From Brassica napus (taxonomy: Eukaryota; Streptophyta; Magnoliopsida; Brassicales; Brassicaceae), in contig NC_063444.1 of the NCBI RefSeq assembly GCF_020379485.1, forward strand, positions 4,412,652 through 4,476,651: a stretch of 64,000 bases of DNA. Reading direction: 5' to 3'. Both the position numbers and the translations under genes were made by a program. The notes under the pieces were generated by a model. It ran no database searches. It had not been told where the DNA came from and saw only the letters and a list, made by a program, of their open reading frames with translations. Shown here piece by piece: positions 1 through 12,926 of this stretch. Each line of letters starts with the position of its first letter. Position 1 is the stretch's first letter.

Positions 1-2165
1 TACTTTGTCTTGAGTTCTTGTTTTTTTTTTTTTTTTTTGACTTGGAGACGATTTCTCTTTGGCTGTGTTGTTGTTTCCTTAAAACTCCAAAAGACTATTT
101 CGTTGGAGTCGCTACTATCCCATCCCATGTCTTTGTATGATGCAACTTTTGTATTGAACTAGATGTTCTTTTCTTTTTTTCTCCTGTTTTTATCATTCAC
201 CATGATTATGTTGCTTATTGTAACGGGTTAAGATAAGTAACCAAGGCCGTGTGACTACTGTCTGTTTCAGTTAGTAGAGAGGCCTAGGCCATTAGGTTAA
301 GATTAAGTCTTAAGATTAATACTTTAAGATTTGGATTCTATCAACTAGCAAACATGCTATGGTTTCCTTTTGATAACTGGAGACGAGTTGAATAAAAAGT
401 TTTGTATGTATCTTGATTATCATCTCTCGGTCATATATATTACGAGATAGATAATAACGGTCATTTTTTAGTTATCTTTGCGTTATATTTTAAAGTTAAT
501 TTAAAGTTAATTTTAGAAAACTATTTAACCAATTAGATTTTATCATTTTTTTAATAATTGACTAGCTGATTTTAAAATTATATATTTAAAATATCTTTAA
601 AATATATATTAGCTGTTAATATACGTATTAGCTGAAACAGAAAATAATTGATGTATCATGTAACAGATAAATTAGTTACTAAAATTTAAGTGGCACCGGT
701 GCCCATAATCGACACTGTAATTAGAGCTTTACACCTGATATGACGTTAAAAATTTATTTCCGAAAATAACCCTATCCCGCATTGACAATCCCATAGATAG
801 CTGTGTCAGTTTCTTCTGTGCATGTCAGAGTAACACTTCTCGAGACAAGCTACTGCTTAGAAATGAAAAGAGGTAATGCTGTGACTATATCTTTTTCTTT
901 ATTGTTTCGAATTTTAAAACCGTAAGTGTGGAGAAATCCCCTCCTCTTGTTCCACTTTATATAAAACCAACTTAACATCTATTAGCTTGGAAAGATCTAA
1001 TTGATACGTCAATTATTAATAACTTACAATAACGATTGTTACAGCTACGTGCATTGTTTTACTCATTAACTTAAATTTTAGTAACTAATTTATCTGTTAC
1101 ATGATACATCAATTATTTTCTGTTTCAGCTAATACATATATTAACAGCTAATACATATTTTAAATGATACATCAAATTATTAACAATCTACAATAACGAT
1201 TGTTATATGCTACATGTGTTGTTTTACTCGTTAACTAAAATTTTAGTAACTAACTTATCCGATACATGAAAAATTATATATTATTAATACTGAATTATAA
1301 AAAATATATCACCTAATTTGGTTATCAAATAAGTATCTTAAGATACTACGGCGTTAACTTTTATAACATGTATCATATTTTTATGAATATATGGTAGTAT
1401 ATCATACCAAAAAATAGCAACACATGCTTACTAAATATGAATCAAAGTCATATGAAAATTACTAACTTTCATCATCAATAGAATTACTATCATGATATTC
1501 GTTGGTATTATCAAGATCTGGTGTTAGATTATTTTTGAATTTCGTTGGAATATCAAAAAATTGGCATTGGAATATCAAAAAATTGGCATCTAAATTTTAT
1601 ATACCTTGATTAAAAAATGATAAATCAATAAATATATTCAAAGAAAGAGAAAGAAATGAAGAGAAAGGAAAGGAAGAAAAGAACAAAGAGACTCAGGAAA
1701 AAAGAAGATGAGATTAAGAAAAAAGAAAAGGGAGAGAGAATGTCAAGAAGAATAGTAGGGAAGAGAGATTTGTCGCAATAAATTGCAGAGGGAAAAAAAA
1801 TGTAAGAAGGTTGTAAAGATCAAACTGGAACCAAATTGTAAAAAAAATGGTCTTTGTGTCAACTCATGTTCAAGTAGCTAATATGGACCTTAATTTAGGA
1901 TATTTGGCTAATTTTCCCTATCTTTTCAGAAAATGTAATTTTTTTAATATTTGTGCACTAAAACAAAACATCAAATATTATAAAAATAACGAAGAATTTT
2001 ACTAGCTGTAAAAATGTTAACAGAAGGGTACGAGGTCAAATTTACAAAACTGGTACCTGCTACGTTTCATTGTATACCCCTTATTTATTAGAAGATACAA
2101 TAAATCGTAATTCTACATCAAAATTGTTAAACAAAGTGACAAGAATAAAGACGCTAGGATGATAT
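1..2165. other. Intergenic AT-rich region, no gene recognised
   Basis: I see no coding exon on either strand. The stretch holds an inverted repeat (596-690 with 1069-1163), a perfect 12-bp palindrome GGCACCGGTGCC at 692-703, related direct repeats near 1012-1060 and 1173-1270, a 22-bp unit repeated twice at about 1545-1589, and a purine-rich tract at about 1640-1800. The first 40 bases include a poly-T run. Confidence 0.6.
596..1163. repeat. Inverted repeat, 95-bp arms, about 380-bp spacer
   Basis: The arm 596-690 reappears as its near-perfect reverse complement at 1069-1163. Both arms contain the word TGATACATCAATTATTTTCT or its complement. Part of the right arm is repeated again in direct orientation at about 1173-1270. 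This looks like a decayed foldback or MITE-like element, but I could not find a target-site duplication, so the class is open. Confidence 0.6.
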
Positions 2166-2365
2166 GCAAAACTATAGCTTTTATTGAATTGTTTTACTTA
2201 TGGGTGCAACACATAAATGTGACATTGAGATTAATATGAGTTTTTGTTTTCCTGACAAGGATGAGAATAATAGGTTATATATTGAATAAGAATACAGCAA
2301 GATGATAAATCCATAAGTGCTCAGATATAACAAGAGCCAAATAGATAATTTGGGAGTGAAACTAA

Positions 2366-3538
2366 TTAATTAGCTGGAACTCTGCCTTTAAGGAAATTCT
2401 TGCAAATTGTTTCCAAGAGTTTCCTGTCTGCTCCCCTATTCTCCATCGAGGCCTTTGCCGCATCCGCAAAATCTTGCTGCAAAATCAATTTATGGTTTAT
2501 CAAATAAATACTATATTCCATATACAAACAAAAATAATATAAATAATGACTTTATAAAAGCAAGGCAACGGTATCCACATACAGTAGATAATGTATTCTT
2601 GGTTCAACTAACACCTACTATGATGTGTACTAAAACTGAAGTCACTAAACCATTCTAGTTTTGTACGTTTTCTACATAATTGTTCTACGTAAACGGGGAT
2701 GAAAGGAAATAAAGCTAACCTTGATGAAGCCAAGACGAAGAACACGATCAACGATCTCGTGGAGAATCTCTTTGTTATACTCGGGATGTCCTTGAATACA
2801 GAATAAATGATCCTCAATGGAGAACATCTCCACCTCGTACTTTTCGGAATAAGCTAGTACTTTAGCAGATTCAGGCAACACTAACACTTCGTCCTGATGT
2901 AACTTTAGGATGGCTATGCTATCCGGAATCTCATTTCCGAAGAAACTTCCCGGTTTAATCGCATCCTTCACGATGGTTATGTCTGTAAGCTTAAGTTCTG
3001 GTCCCTTCCTTGCTCTTCCCACTGTTCCTCCTCTTACTCTGGCTATGATCTAATGTAATTCAAAATTTTCGATAAATCAGAGAGATCTTTTAATGTTAAT
3101 ACAAAACATTATACTTAACGGCAAGTGCTAGTAGAGTTATATCGTTAATATGATAATATTTCAGTATATGGTCTACTGGTTCGGTTTAAGACCAAATGTA
3201 AAGTTAGATTGGTAAGAAGAGAGAACCTGGTGACCAAAGCAGATGCCAAGAATCTTCTTCTTCATCTCATCAAGTTTCTTGACGATCTCACATAGCTTAA
3301 GGATCCAAGGATCATTCTCGAAGGAATCGTGAGAGCTTCCGCTAATAACGAAACCATCGTACTTGTCAAGATCTTTCTCATCCGGAAACTCGCCCTCTAC
3401 GACTCTAAACGAGTCCCAATGCTCTCCTTCGTCTCCGAACGTGGAGACAAACACGTTATGGTATCCACCGTACTCTTTCTTTACGAACTCTGAATCAGGA
3501 GTTGCAAGAAACAGTGCAAACCTTTTCTGATCAACCAT
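2366..3538 (-). CDS. GGP1: Gamma-glutamyl peptidase (class I glutamine amidotransferase-like), GGP type
   Basis: Three exons on the minus strand: 3538-3227, 3049-2720 and 2476-2366. All introns are GT-AG and phase 0, giving 250 residues, the usual length for plant GGPs. Family knowledge: these cytosolic enzymes remove the gamma-glutamyl residue from glutathione conjugates in glucosinolate and camalexin synthesis. Seen: the nucleophile-elbow motif GICFGHQ (nucleophilic Cys) ends exon 1 at about residues 98-104. Exon 2 opens with [13 protein letters not shown] and carries the catalytic-His region IQGHPEYN. The C-terminus is [12 protein letters not shown]. The ATG at 3538 begins [18 protein letters not shown], the typical family start, and a TATA box lies about 100 bp upstream. 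A wrecked tandem copy lies at 6.2-6.8 kb. The choice among GGP paralogues is inferred from recalled Arabidopsis order. Confidence 0.93.
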
Positions 3539-3638
3539 TTTTGGGCTAAAGAAAATAGAGAGAGTGGTTGATTAGAAGAGAGAGAAAGAGATAACAGAGA
3601 TAGAGGTGCAATGGAAAAGAAACACGTATGCATCTGTG

Positions 3639-3646
3639 TATTTATA
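3639..3646 (-). promoter_or_regulatory. Probable TATA box of the GGP gene
   Basis: TATAAATA on the minus strand about 100 bp upstream of the GGP start codon. A purine-rich (GAGAGA) leader lies between it and the ATG, as is common in plant 5' UTRs. Confidence 0.55.
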
Positions 3647-3966
3647 TGAGATTTGATTTGGTCGACCCACCTACTTGGTTTTGTATTTTCCACGTTTTGA
3701 AATAGTATTGTAATGGAGACAATCGACAGCTAGCAAACCATTATTGACCGTTTGTGTCCATACGTGATTCACATTATTCTGGAGGATGTCATTATTATAA
3801 TAATACTACATTGATTGTAATTGGGCAAAAAAATAAAAGATCTCATTGACTCCCATGTCAAAAGCAGTTAATAACGTGCAACTTATGTTTCGGTTATTCT
3901 GTTGTATCTTATTCTCATATTAACAACTTTACCTTACTTCAAAAGATGTTACAAAAAAACTTATAT

Positions 3967-5106
3967 ATATATTTTTTTTTTGGTCTAAATGTTAAGATTT
4001 ATAACCATTTTCTGAGTTTTACAATGTTGTGAAAGACACAACTTATTACAACAAGAAGCAAAAGAGAGAGTAAAAGAGAGAGGGAGCCGTCTAGATAGCA
4101 GTCTTGAGAGGATATGATTAACTATATGGGAAAACAAAGCAAAAGTACAATTCGAGGAGGGAGGGTGAAGCTGCAGTCACTGACGGAAGAGAGACTGCAG
4201 TCATTGGCGGAAGAGAGAGCAACCTATCCTGCATACTACGATCCACCACCTTGAAGAACGCCTCGTGAGTCATCGAAACATCTCTGAAGATACGGCCATT
4301 TCGTTCACACCAAAAGTTGTAGATAATAACTTGATTCAAAAGCTTCAGCACAGCTACAGCCCGAGAAGCATGCGGTCCCTGCAGTTGCCGGCATAGATCA
4401 ATCACTGCTGCTACAGAGGTAGGTGGAGCCGCCAAGAACCTGCCACAAAAACGATTCCAAATGACAGTAGCAAAGGAACACTCAAAGAACAGATGACGAT
4501 GAGATTCGACAGCATTGGAACAAAGAACACAACCTGGTGGAAGAGTTATTCCCCAAGAAATCAACCTATCTCGAGTAGGAAGTCTTTTAAGAACAGCAGT
4601 CCATACAATGAAGGAGCAACGGAGAATCTCCTCTTTGAACCAAACCGCCGAGTGCCAATGAACCAGCGGGTTGGGAATGCGCAGCCTCTCCCACGTAACA
4701 GAAGAGGAGAAAGAAGTACCGAAACCACCCGAGCTGTTTCTCCACAAGTATACATCACTACCATTTGCTTCACACGGGACATGCATAGTAGATAATATAA
4801 CTTGAAGAGTCTCAGCATATTCAGATCGCGCAGGGGTAAGTTCCAGTTACCATCACGAACAGCTTGCGACACAGTCACATTTAATGGGATCCTAAGAGAC
4901 GCAGGCCCTGAGATCCCGAAGAGAAGGTACAAAGGATCCAGCTCCGTCCAATAATCATACCAAAACAAAGCTGTCTTTCCATCTCTGATGCTGCAGCGGA
5001 GATAGAGCTGAAGCTCTTGCCTCAAGTCAAGCATGCTTCGAACAGTCTTTGAGAACCTCGGCGAATCGTTAATACACCAAAGCAACAGATTTGCGGGTAG
5101 GAGTAT
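3967..5106 (-). mobile_element. 5'-truncated LINE (non-LTR retrotransposon) fragment with zf-RVT domain
   Basis: A 14-bp target-site duplication AAAAAAACTTATAT (3953-3966 and 5107-5120) brackets the insertion, and a poly-T run at about 3971-3981 marks the poly(A) tail of a minus-strand element. Two overlapping frames (5085-4561, then 4786-4118) are joined by a frameshift near 4790. Together they encode the C-terminal part of a plant LINE polyprotein. The zf-RVT zinc-binding domain that follows reverse transcriptase is recognisable: W-E-R-L-R-I-P near its start, then GCVLCSNAVESHRHLFFEC with the Cys/His ligands. The reverse transcriptase core and ORF1 are absent, so the copy was dead on arrival. 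Confidence 0.88.
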
Positions 5107-5751
5107 AAAAAAACTTATATTAGTAGCTCCAGACTTATATTTGAAAGATCTTGAGAAGTTACTTCTGTGATGGCCAGAATAAATTACCTGAGAAAATGTA
5201 TTTATAAAAAAACATTTACGTGCGAATTACATTTTAAAAATAGGACAATTCATCAAGAACAATTATTCCATTTTTTATTAAATAAGATTTTCTACAAAGA
5301 AAAAAGAATTATTACTTACAACTTTTTGAATATAAATGTACTTAGAACTGGAATTTGAATTTTCTGCTTTTTGTCTAATTGTATCTTTATTTCTTTGCAT
5401 GCTTTTGACCAAGAATTAAAAGTATCATAATGAAGGGGGGGGAGAAATAGCCGGATCTGAGATTTACTGATATCTATACACTTTTAGAATTTGAAAGTTA
5501 ATGTGACTGTTTCGTCCGGCTGTGTATGGAACCAGTTTTAGGAGGAAATGCATGAAAGCTCACTTTGCTTTTTCTTTCAGTATATCTCTTCTTGACCAGA
5601 ACCATTATATAATTCGCAAGTCCAGGTCTTATGTAACGCCGGTTTTTATCTTTTGTTGCAGCCTATTGTCTTTTCTAACATGTTGAAAACATATTCTAGA
5701 CGGGCTTTCTTAAATAATTTTATACTGGACATTCTTTAGATTCGTACTTTA

Positions 5752-5935
5752 AAATCAAATAGATTGGCGTAATCAGTCTCGGCTTTGATCGAGTGTCTTC
5801 TTTAACGTACTGGTATGGAAGTTAGTCATTATTGAAATTAGTAATTAGCGATGTTAGAATAATAATACTTTGAATGTATGTTATAATACTCGTAAATCGT
5901 ACAAAGAAAATGATATGTTGCGTGCACCGACTCTT
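5752..5935. repeat. Dispersed repeat, inverted partner at about 54.64-54.81 kb
   Basis: Bases 5752-5808 (containing GGCTTTGATCGAGTGTCTTC) reappear in reverse complement at 54753-54812. The word TTGCGTGCACC near 5918 matches in the same inverted sense near 54650. The two copies are 49 kb apart; I do not recognise the family. Confidence 0.55.
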
Positions 5936-6164
5936 GCAAACGATTTGGATTCCTTTCACCATCGCATATAATATGTAGACACCCGATCTTGTGTTTCTTT
6001 TTTTGGAGTAAAATAATATTCAAGGTTCGTTTGCAGGAAAAGAAAACACGCATATACAAATGTATTTCTTTATAATGTTCGTTACAAGAAAACAGACCTT
6101 TAAAAAAAAAGAAAATAGACATTACGGCACTTTTAAATTCCGTTCCTTAATTCTTATGGGTACA

Positions 6165-6595
6165 AACAACACATAAAAATGAAATGAAGAGATTGATATG
6201 TGTTATTTTTTTGTTGACGGGATGAGACTAATAAGGTTACATTGAATAGGAATAAAAGCAAGATAATAAATCCATAAATGTTGCAATATAACAAGAGCCC
6301 AATAGATAGTTTGGGAGACTAATTAGTTGGAAGCGAGAGCTGGCTTGACCACAAGCTGATCAAGCTTAGGCGTAAGGCCTGGCTAGTACGTTTATCAATT
6401 TGTCGGCGGCCAAGTTTAGAATATTGCCGTTAGACCAATTGGTCAAACTTGTGTTTAGGGCTGGGACTTGATGTGCTCTATTTTTATTTTCCCTTATACC
6501 ATGGACCTCAAAGTGATCAGATCAAACCTGGTGACCAAAGCAGATGCGGAGAACTTTCTTCGCATAGTTTAAGGACCCACTCGTCATTCTTGAAG

Positions 6596-6655
<60 letters not shown>

Positions 6656-6805
6656 AGCCGGTGAGAAACACGTTTATGAAATTTGTAATGGTACACTGGA
6701 CAGCCAGCTAACCGTTATTGTCCGGACGAGATTCACGCTATTAGATTCTGAAGGAGATATCATTATAATAATATTACACTGATTGTAGTTGTCGAAAATA
6801 TTATG
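6165..6805 (-). pseudogene. Gutted tandem copy of the GGP gene
   Basis: Three separate blocks match the intact GGP gene in the same order and orientation. 6165-6335 matches its 3' flank (2200-2380). 6527-6602 matches the end of exon 1, including the donor region and the CFGHQ coding segment (3227-3330). 6690-6805 matches the promoter flank (3710-3825). Exons 2 and 3 and most of exon 1 are gone, and a (GA)n tract sits where the rest of exon 1 should be. Plant GGPs commonly occur in tandem arrays, so this is best read as an old tandem duplicate reduced to its edges. Confidence 0.78.
6600..6654. repeat. (GA)n microsatellite
   Basis: About 27 consecutive GA units inside the GGP pseudogene, starting where exon-1 homology stops. 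A purine-rich leader in the intact gene may have seeded it. Confidence 0.95.
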
Positions 6806-7492
6806 ACATCAGATTGATTCTCCTGCCCAAAGCAATTGATTTTTTTTTGCTAAATTGCAAATGTCATGAAAATGAAATGAAGGTTTGGTTACAATGGAAA
6901 TTGAAACCAGAATCTGCTATAAAGCCATTCTGTTTCTAAAGACTGCAAAAAAGTTTTTAAAAAGTCTTTAGAAAACATAAAAGTTAGTCCAAGACATTGA
7001 TGAACTTGGAACTAATAGAAGATAAGATCAATCAACTACATTACTTCCCACACTAGACACTTCTCGACCCGTAGTCGAACTAGCAAATCAGGGTTATAGC
7101 TCATACCAGTAGCTCGAACCCTCACCCAAAGCATCTGTTTTTCCTTATGTATTATGTTATTTATCGTATATCATTCTCATATTAAAAACTTAAAGTTACT
7201 TTTAAAAGCTCCGATATGCTCTTTGAAAAGTTTAATCAAGTTCTTTGTCAAAAAAGAAAGAAAGATCTAGACAAGTTACTTTACAAATTTGTTTATATGA
7301 TGTCCACCGCTATTTGTTGGGTTTGATTATTGGGGTTTAATTGTATGTATTGGTAATTAAAATTTGTAGTTCTAAGCTTATGTAGTTTTGGTAGGATTCA
7401 GGTCTTACGAAAATTTTCAAATAGTTTGAAAAAAATGATCGTTAAAACTTAATTAAAACGTTTAATTATGGTTGGATGATATAAAGTAAAAA

Positions 7493-8249
7493 CTAGATGT
7501 CGACCCGCGCAACCGCGCAAATTTTTGTTTTCATTTATTTTAATATAAATATTTTGCTTTCAATTCTAAATTGGTATATATATAATATATGTGTCTATCA
7601 ATTTTTAAAACATAATAAGTTTACGGTATACTTTTTCATTGAATAGATTCTTTCAAACTTTCACATGTATTTGAATCTTCTTCTATATATATATTTTCGG
7701 ATTATTATTTCATTATTAAAATCGTAACTATATATATAAAGATTAGTAAAATATTATTTTATTGTCATATTCAAAGATATTATAACATTTTACAAATTTA
7801 GAAAGTTTTTAAAAAATTAAACTTTTCGCTTCATATATTTATATTATCAAGTAAATAATTAAATATTTAGTTTTTGTTTAATTTTTAAAATAAAGTATAT
7901 AGTTTAAAATTTTTTTTCATTGGTTCAAGTTAGTAAAGATTAATCATTATTATAATTTTAAAAGTTAACATCGACAAATAATTAAATATTTAACATATAG
8001 AGATATAGTATTACAACATTAACTTATATCTATTTAATTTATATTATCTATAAATCCAATGAATTTTCTATTCTTTAAATTCAATTATTGATAGCCCAAT
8101 ACAATTTCTGGTATGCCCAAAATTTAAATGATAAGATTAGTGATTAAATATAACATGACATTTTAGAAATATATCCATTAGGTCTATTTTTTAAAAAATT
8201 ACACATGAATCAAAGTTGTGATTTCTGTTTTAATATATAAGGTGAATGA
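7493..8249 (-). mobile_element. Small non-autonomous Helitron
   Basis: Read on the minus strand the element begins TCATTCACCTTATATATTAA and ends with a GC-rich inverted repeat (GCGCGGTTGCGCGG) about 10 bp before CTAG. It sits between A (7492) and T (8250), the AT insertion site of Helitrons. The 757-bp interior is AT-rich, with no Rep/helicase coding sequence. Confidence 0.8.
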
Positions 8250-11200
8250 TTCAATCAACAATCCACTTAGGGGTGTTTTCCGGTCACAAATTTTCATATA
8301 ATAGAAAATGTAAGTTAATAGGTTGTTATTCAATTCTTTCAGTGTAAATTATGCATTTAAATAGTAAGAGTGGTGTTGTAGATTGGTTATCTTCTAAATG
8401 GCCCTCATATACTGTTGAAAAATATGGGTCATGGAATTTTGGAAGAGTATTATTGGAGTTACTCAATAATTCAACTTCGCCAACATGTCACTCTTATGAT
8501 TAACATATAAATTAGTTTTATAATTTTAACCTTAAAAGACCAGATCATATTTGATGGTTTACTCAATCCCACCATTCCATGCAGATCCAAATATTTTTGT
8601 TTAAATTTATGAAACAAATCTACAGAAAAGGTTTTGAGAGGTAAAACAGTGTTACAAAGGACAGAAACAGGCTGACGTTTCCTCAGACATTCTGTCTCAT
8701 TGGTAAGTCCTTCTCTTGTTTTTTTCCCTTTCCTCTGTCATTTCACCTCACAAGTCACAAGTCATTTTACCTCTCTGTCTCTGCTCTTTCAGCTTTACTC
8801 TTACCATTTGCATACACGTGTAACTCCTTTATACCGTTAGATCTTTTTCCACTGCAAACATAAACAACACCTACCACAAATCTTCAATTCCGGTTCGGTT
8901 CAACTAGTATATACATATGTTTTTTTTCTATATCATGTATTGGATATGTAAAAAACTAAAAATTGGATATGTAAAAAACTAAAAATTATGGGTATTTGGG
9001 AAAGTGTATAGTGTTTGGTGGTGGACCTGGTGGCAGTCTCGATAAAATGTAGCTTCGACTAGGGAGCACATGTTTTTGGTCAGACCATCCCTAAAGATTA
9101 TTATTATATCAACAAAGAAAAAGGTTCATTTATATCAGTTGTGAAGCAGCCGTAAATAATATACCTAAAATATGTTGCCTCTCCCAAAAGAAACCGTACA
9201 TATGGTAAAATAATAGTAACACCAAATAATTTGATTGTTGATTAAAAGAATAAAGACACTAGTTCACGTCCGAACATGGAATACGGCGAGTTTATGTTAA
9301 CGATGTCATTGTTATATTTGAGAAAACAAATAAGTTTTCCAGAATTTCTGATTACTAATCTCACTCCTATGTCATGTTTGCCTTCTAATGATGTTTTGAA
9401 TGGTAATGCATGTGTGTTTGTTGCAGTTGAGCTTCAAACGATACAATCGCGTGAAACACATGTAATCACATTCACAAAATTTTGTCACTAACATCACTTT
9501 TTTTTTTCTTGTACATGTGAAATGTACTTAGACACATTTTGATCGGATACAGCCATACGTCATCATAGAACTGGATTTCTAATTGCTTAGAATTAAATTC
9601 TAAAGGTAACTACCAAAGTTTTTAAACTAAATGAAGTGCTTTATGACAGTTGTATTTAGTGCCCACAGAAATAACTTTGGAGAGAGGGAGAGAGAGAGAC
9701 ACTGAAGCTGAGGTTTGCAAGGAGGCTTCTCGTTTCTCTCAGACGAAACGAATAAAGAACAAAAAACAAAGATGAGAGAAATCCACAAAAGGTGAAAAAC
9801 ACAAGCAAGAAGCAATAATGCATTCTAGTCTCATTTTCTGATTCACACACCACTCTTCTTCACCGAAATCTATTCCTCACTTGTTCGAGTTTTTAATGCT
9901 CTATCTGATTTTTTTGTTCTTATCTTGAATGTTTTTAGTAGAAGAAATCAAACAATGGAGGGTACTGATTATTACTGCAACAATGGTGGGGTTTCAAGAA
10001 GAGCGTTTTTTGTTAGGGAAGAAGAAAAATGAGCCTCAATACTCTTCCATGTTGTTGATCAGATTCATTTCGTCAGTATGTTTTTAATCTGTTTCTTTTA
10101 TTGATAAAGATTAGTGTAGTGGTATTGGCAGAATGGCTCAATCTCCTTGTCACACATTATCACGTCACGTGATACACTCTTCTTTCCCTCTCTTTAATTT
10201 TATTTTTGACGTATGGTTTTCATACCTCATTTATCAAGAAAACAACTTGTTTTGCTTCTTGCCGAAAGCAAATTTAAGAACTAAATAAAAATAGCTTTTT
10301 CATATTTACTTGTTACAACTATGCAAGAACTTGGCTCTAAAAGCAGGTTATCGTTTAAAATTCAACCTATTGCATACATATTACCTCTATTTCTTCTGCT
10401 TTCTCGAGTGTCATCTTTCAAGGATTTAATATGTGTGTGGGTATAATATACTTAGGCCCTAAATACGGTGATGTAATTATTTTTCAATGTGTGTAGATAT
10501 ATTGCATGTATATCTGTAAATCTCCTCTTAATTTATTTAATTCGATGTGAATTGTTGACGCAGGAGGAAAATGAATTGGTTTTACGTTTCTACTTCTCTT
10601 GTGAATTTGTCATGTGCCTTCATAAAACCAAATGCTAGGGCTTTCGCTCAACTATTACGTACATTAGCCAAATACAACTAAATAGTATATGCTTAATTGA
10701 GGAATGATTAAAAAGAAGCAATTATCAAGGGAGTAGTGTGTGTTTTACACATTAATCACAGATCCCGTCAATGATGTGTTTCTTCTATTAATTTGGACTA
10801 TCAAACCTTTGGCCCATGATACAAAGCCCAAATATACAAACTAAGCTTCTTGTTTTCCGTTTGGTTCAACAACTTCAACCAAATACACATATAAAACGTC
10901 TTAAGCATTTGTTCAACGGTACTAAAACACTCGGACTGTTCCATTTTACTTATAGCAGCATGTACTTTTAGTTTATTTGTATGTATAATATAACGATGCT
11001 CAGTTGCTCATATACAAAGTATAATCAAGAAACCGTAAAGAAGTAGAAAATTTAGAGAACGTGGACGAATCATGTCGACGATATGAGCAAATGGGAAATC
11101 GCAGAAGAATATACGCATTCCGACGAAGATTTGCTGCCCCTTTCGCACATGTTTTGCTTGTTCAGTTTCTTTTGGAAACTTAATGCGTATAAGCCAATAG

Positions 11201-11278
11201 ATTTTTTTAGGTCACTAAATTACCACAGATGAATTTATCCGGCCCATGGATACAAATATATAAAAAAAGTAAAGATTT
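8250..11278. other. Intergenic region, no gene recognised
   Basis: No exon is recognised. A 23-bp unit is repeated twice at about 8938-8986. A C/T-rich and purine-rich stretch at about 9660-9960 looks like a 5' leader and is followed by a 25-codon frame (9955-10032, beginning MEGTDYYCNNGG) that I cannot match to any family. Real transcription cannot be judged from sequence. Confidence 0.45.
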
Positions 11279-12926
11279 GTTTTAGTCAATGTTTTTAAAC
11301 CCGACCCGGACACTGAATCGGACAACTTACCGGATCGCTGAGTTACCGACCGCAGGTGAACCGCGGATTAATAAATCAATTAATTTTATTATATAATAAT
11401 ATATTAGCTATGAAAATAAATATATAAAAACTAAAGTTAAATATTTTCTAAATGTTTTTTAAAACATAAAATAATAGTTTGGATATGTATATATTTTATG
11501 TTTAAAAAGTTTTTAACAAATAATTAACTTTAGTTTTTATATTTTTATTTTCATTTGACATATAAAATATCAAAAATATAATTTAGACTATTTGAAATTT
11601 TCTGTGACAAAGTAAGACACTACTGAAAAAAAGACAGATAGCATCACTTATAAAGTGTCAAAAAAATAACTGATTGTAGTTTGAATCATGTATATTAAAT
11701 TGACACTAAATATGTGATTTTACATCAGTTACAGTAAATGATGTTAATAGTAACTTGATTAACATCACTTGGAATTAAAATGACACAAATCAATATTAAT
11801 TTACATCACTTATAAATAACCAACGCAAATATATGAATTTGCATCAATTACATAACTGAAATATTTGCTTATTTTGATTAGCATCAATTACGTAAGAGAT
11901 ATAAACGTAGCATCAGTAAATAAGTGATGTTAATAAAAAAATTGCAGATAAAAAAAATTTACAACTAAAAATAATGTCTTGTTTTTTCCGCCAAATTGAA
12001 AACTTAAATTTAATAAAATGTTGTTCTCGACAAAACACACCGCCTGAGAAGCAAAAGTTATTTTTTTGACTAAATTTTTGCATAGTTCTATTTTTTTAAC
12101 ATTATATACATGATTCCAAATTAGATTCAAGATTTCTGGGCTGAAATTAATTCTCTCAATATTCATTCTTTCAGTACAAGGTTTGAGTTATTATTAAAAC
12201 GTTTCATTTCAGCTTTTTCTTTAAGGTGAGTTTTTGTTCTTAATTTTGATTTTTGGATTTATGTTAATTCTAGTAATCTAAAGTGTAAGATTAAATTCAT
12301 ATGTTAAAAAGTGTGAAAAATATATAAATCTTAAATCATAAACAAACCATAAAACCTTTAATCCTAAATAAAAAACGGTGCTTTAAACATACATTTAAAC
12401 CCTAAAATATAAATATAAACTTTAAAACTCTAATTTTTCTTACTTTACTTTAAATCTTAAATTTAAACTTAAAATTTTCTATTTTCAAAATTTTATCTCA
12501 AATTTTAAATCTAAACCCCAAATACCATACTCCAAACCCTAAACTATAAACTACACCTTATACTCCAAATCCTAATTCTAAACACCAAATCTAGCATTTA
12601 TAAACTTAAACACTAAAAATCTTAAATGCAAACTAAAAATTTTCTATTTACATCTCAAATCTTACCCTAAACCCCATATTTCAAAATTAGTTTTTTATAT
12701 CATAAACATAAAACTTTAATTTCTGATATACAAATCTAAATACTATAGTATATGTAAAAATAAAACACAGACTTAAATTTTGCATTTTATTATTTTCCTT
12801 AAGTTATATATAAAAATAAATGAATCAAAAGGATAAATACAACTAAAATGAAAGTGGTTACTTGTGATTGGTTGAAATTGTTGTGGCATGAATCACTTCT
12901 ATGAAAATCTCACCATCCATAACACT

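Noticed and set aside
6449..6664. 71-codon frame running into an Arg/Glu repeat
   Set aside because: The repetitive tail is simply the translated (GA)n microsatellite, and the front lies in the GGP pseudogene.
9276..9491. 71-codon frame
   Set aside because: No motif, homology or gene context; the length is what chance gives in this composition.
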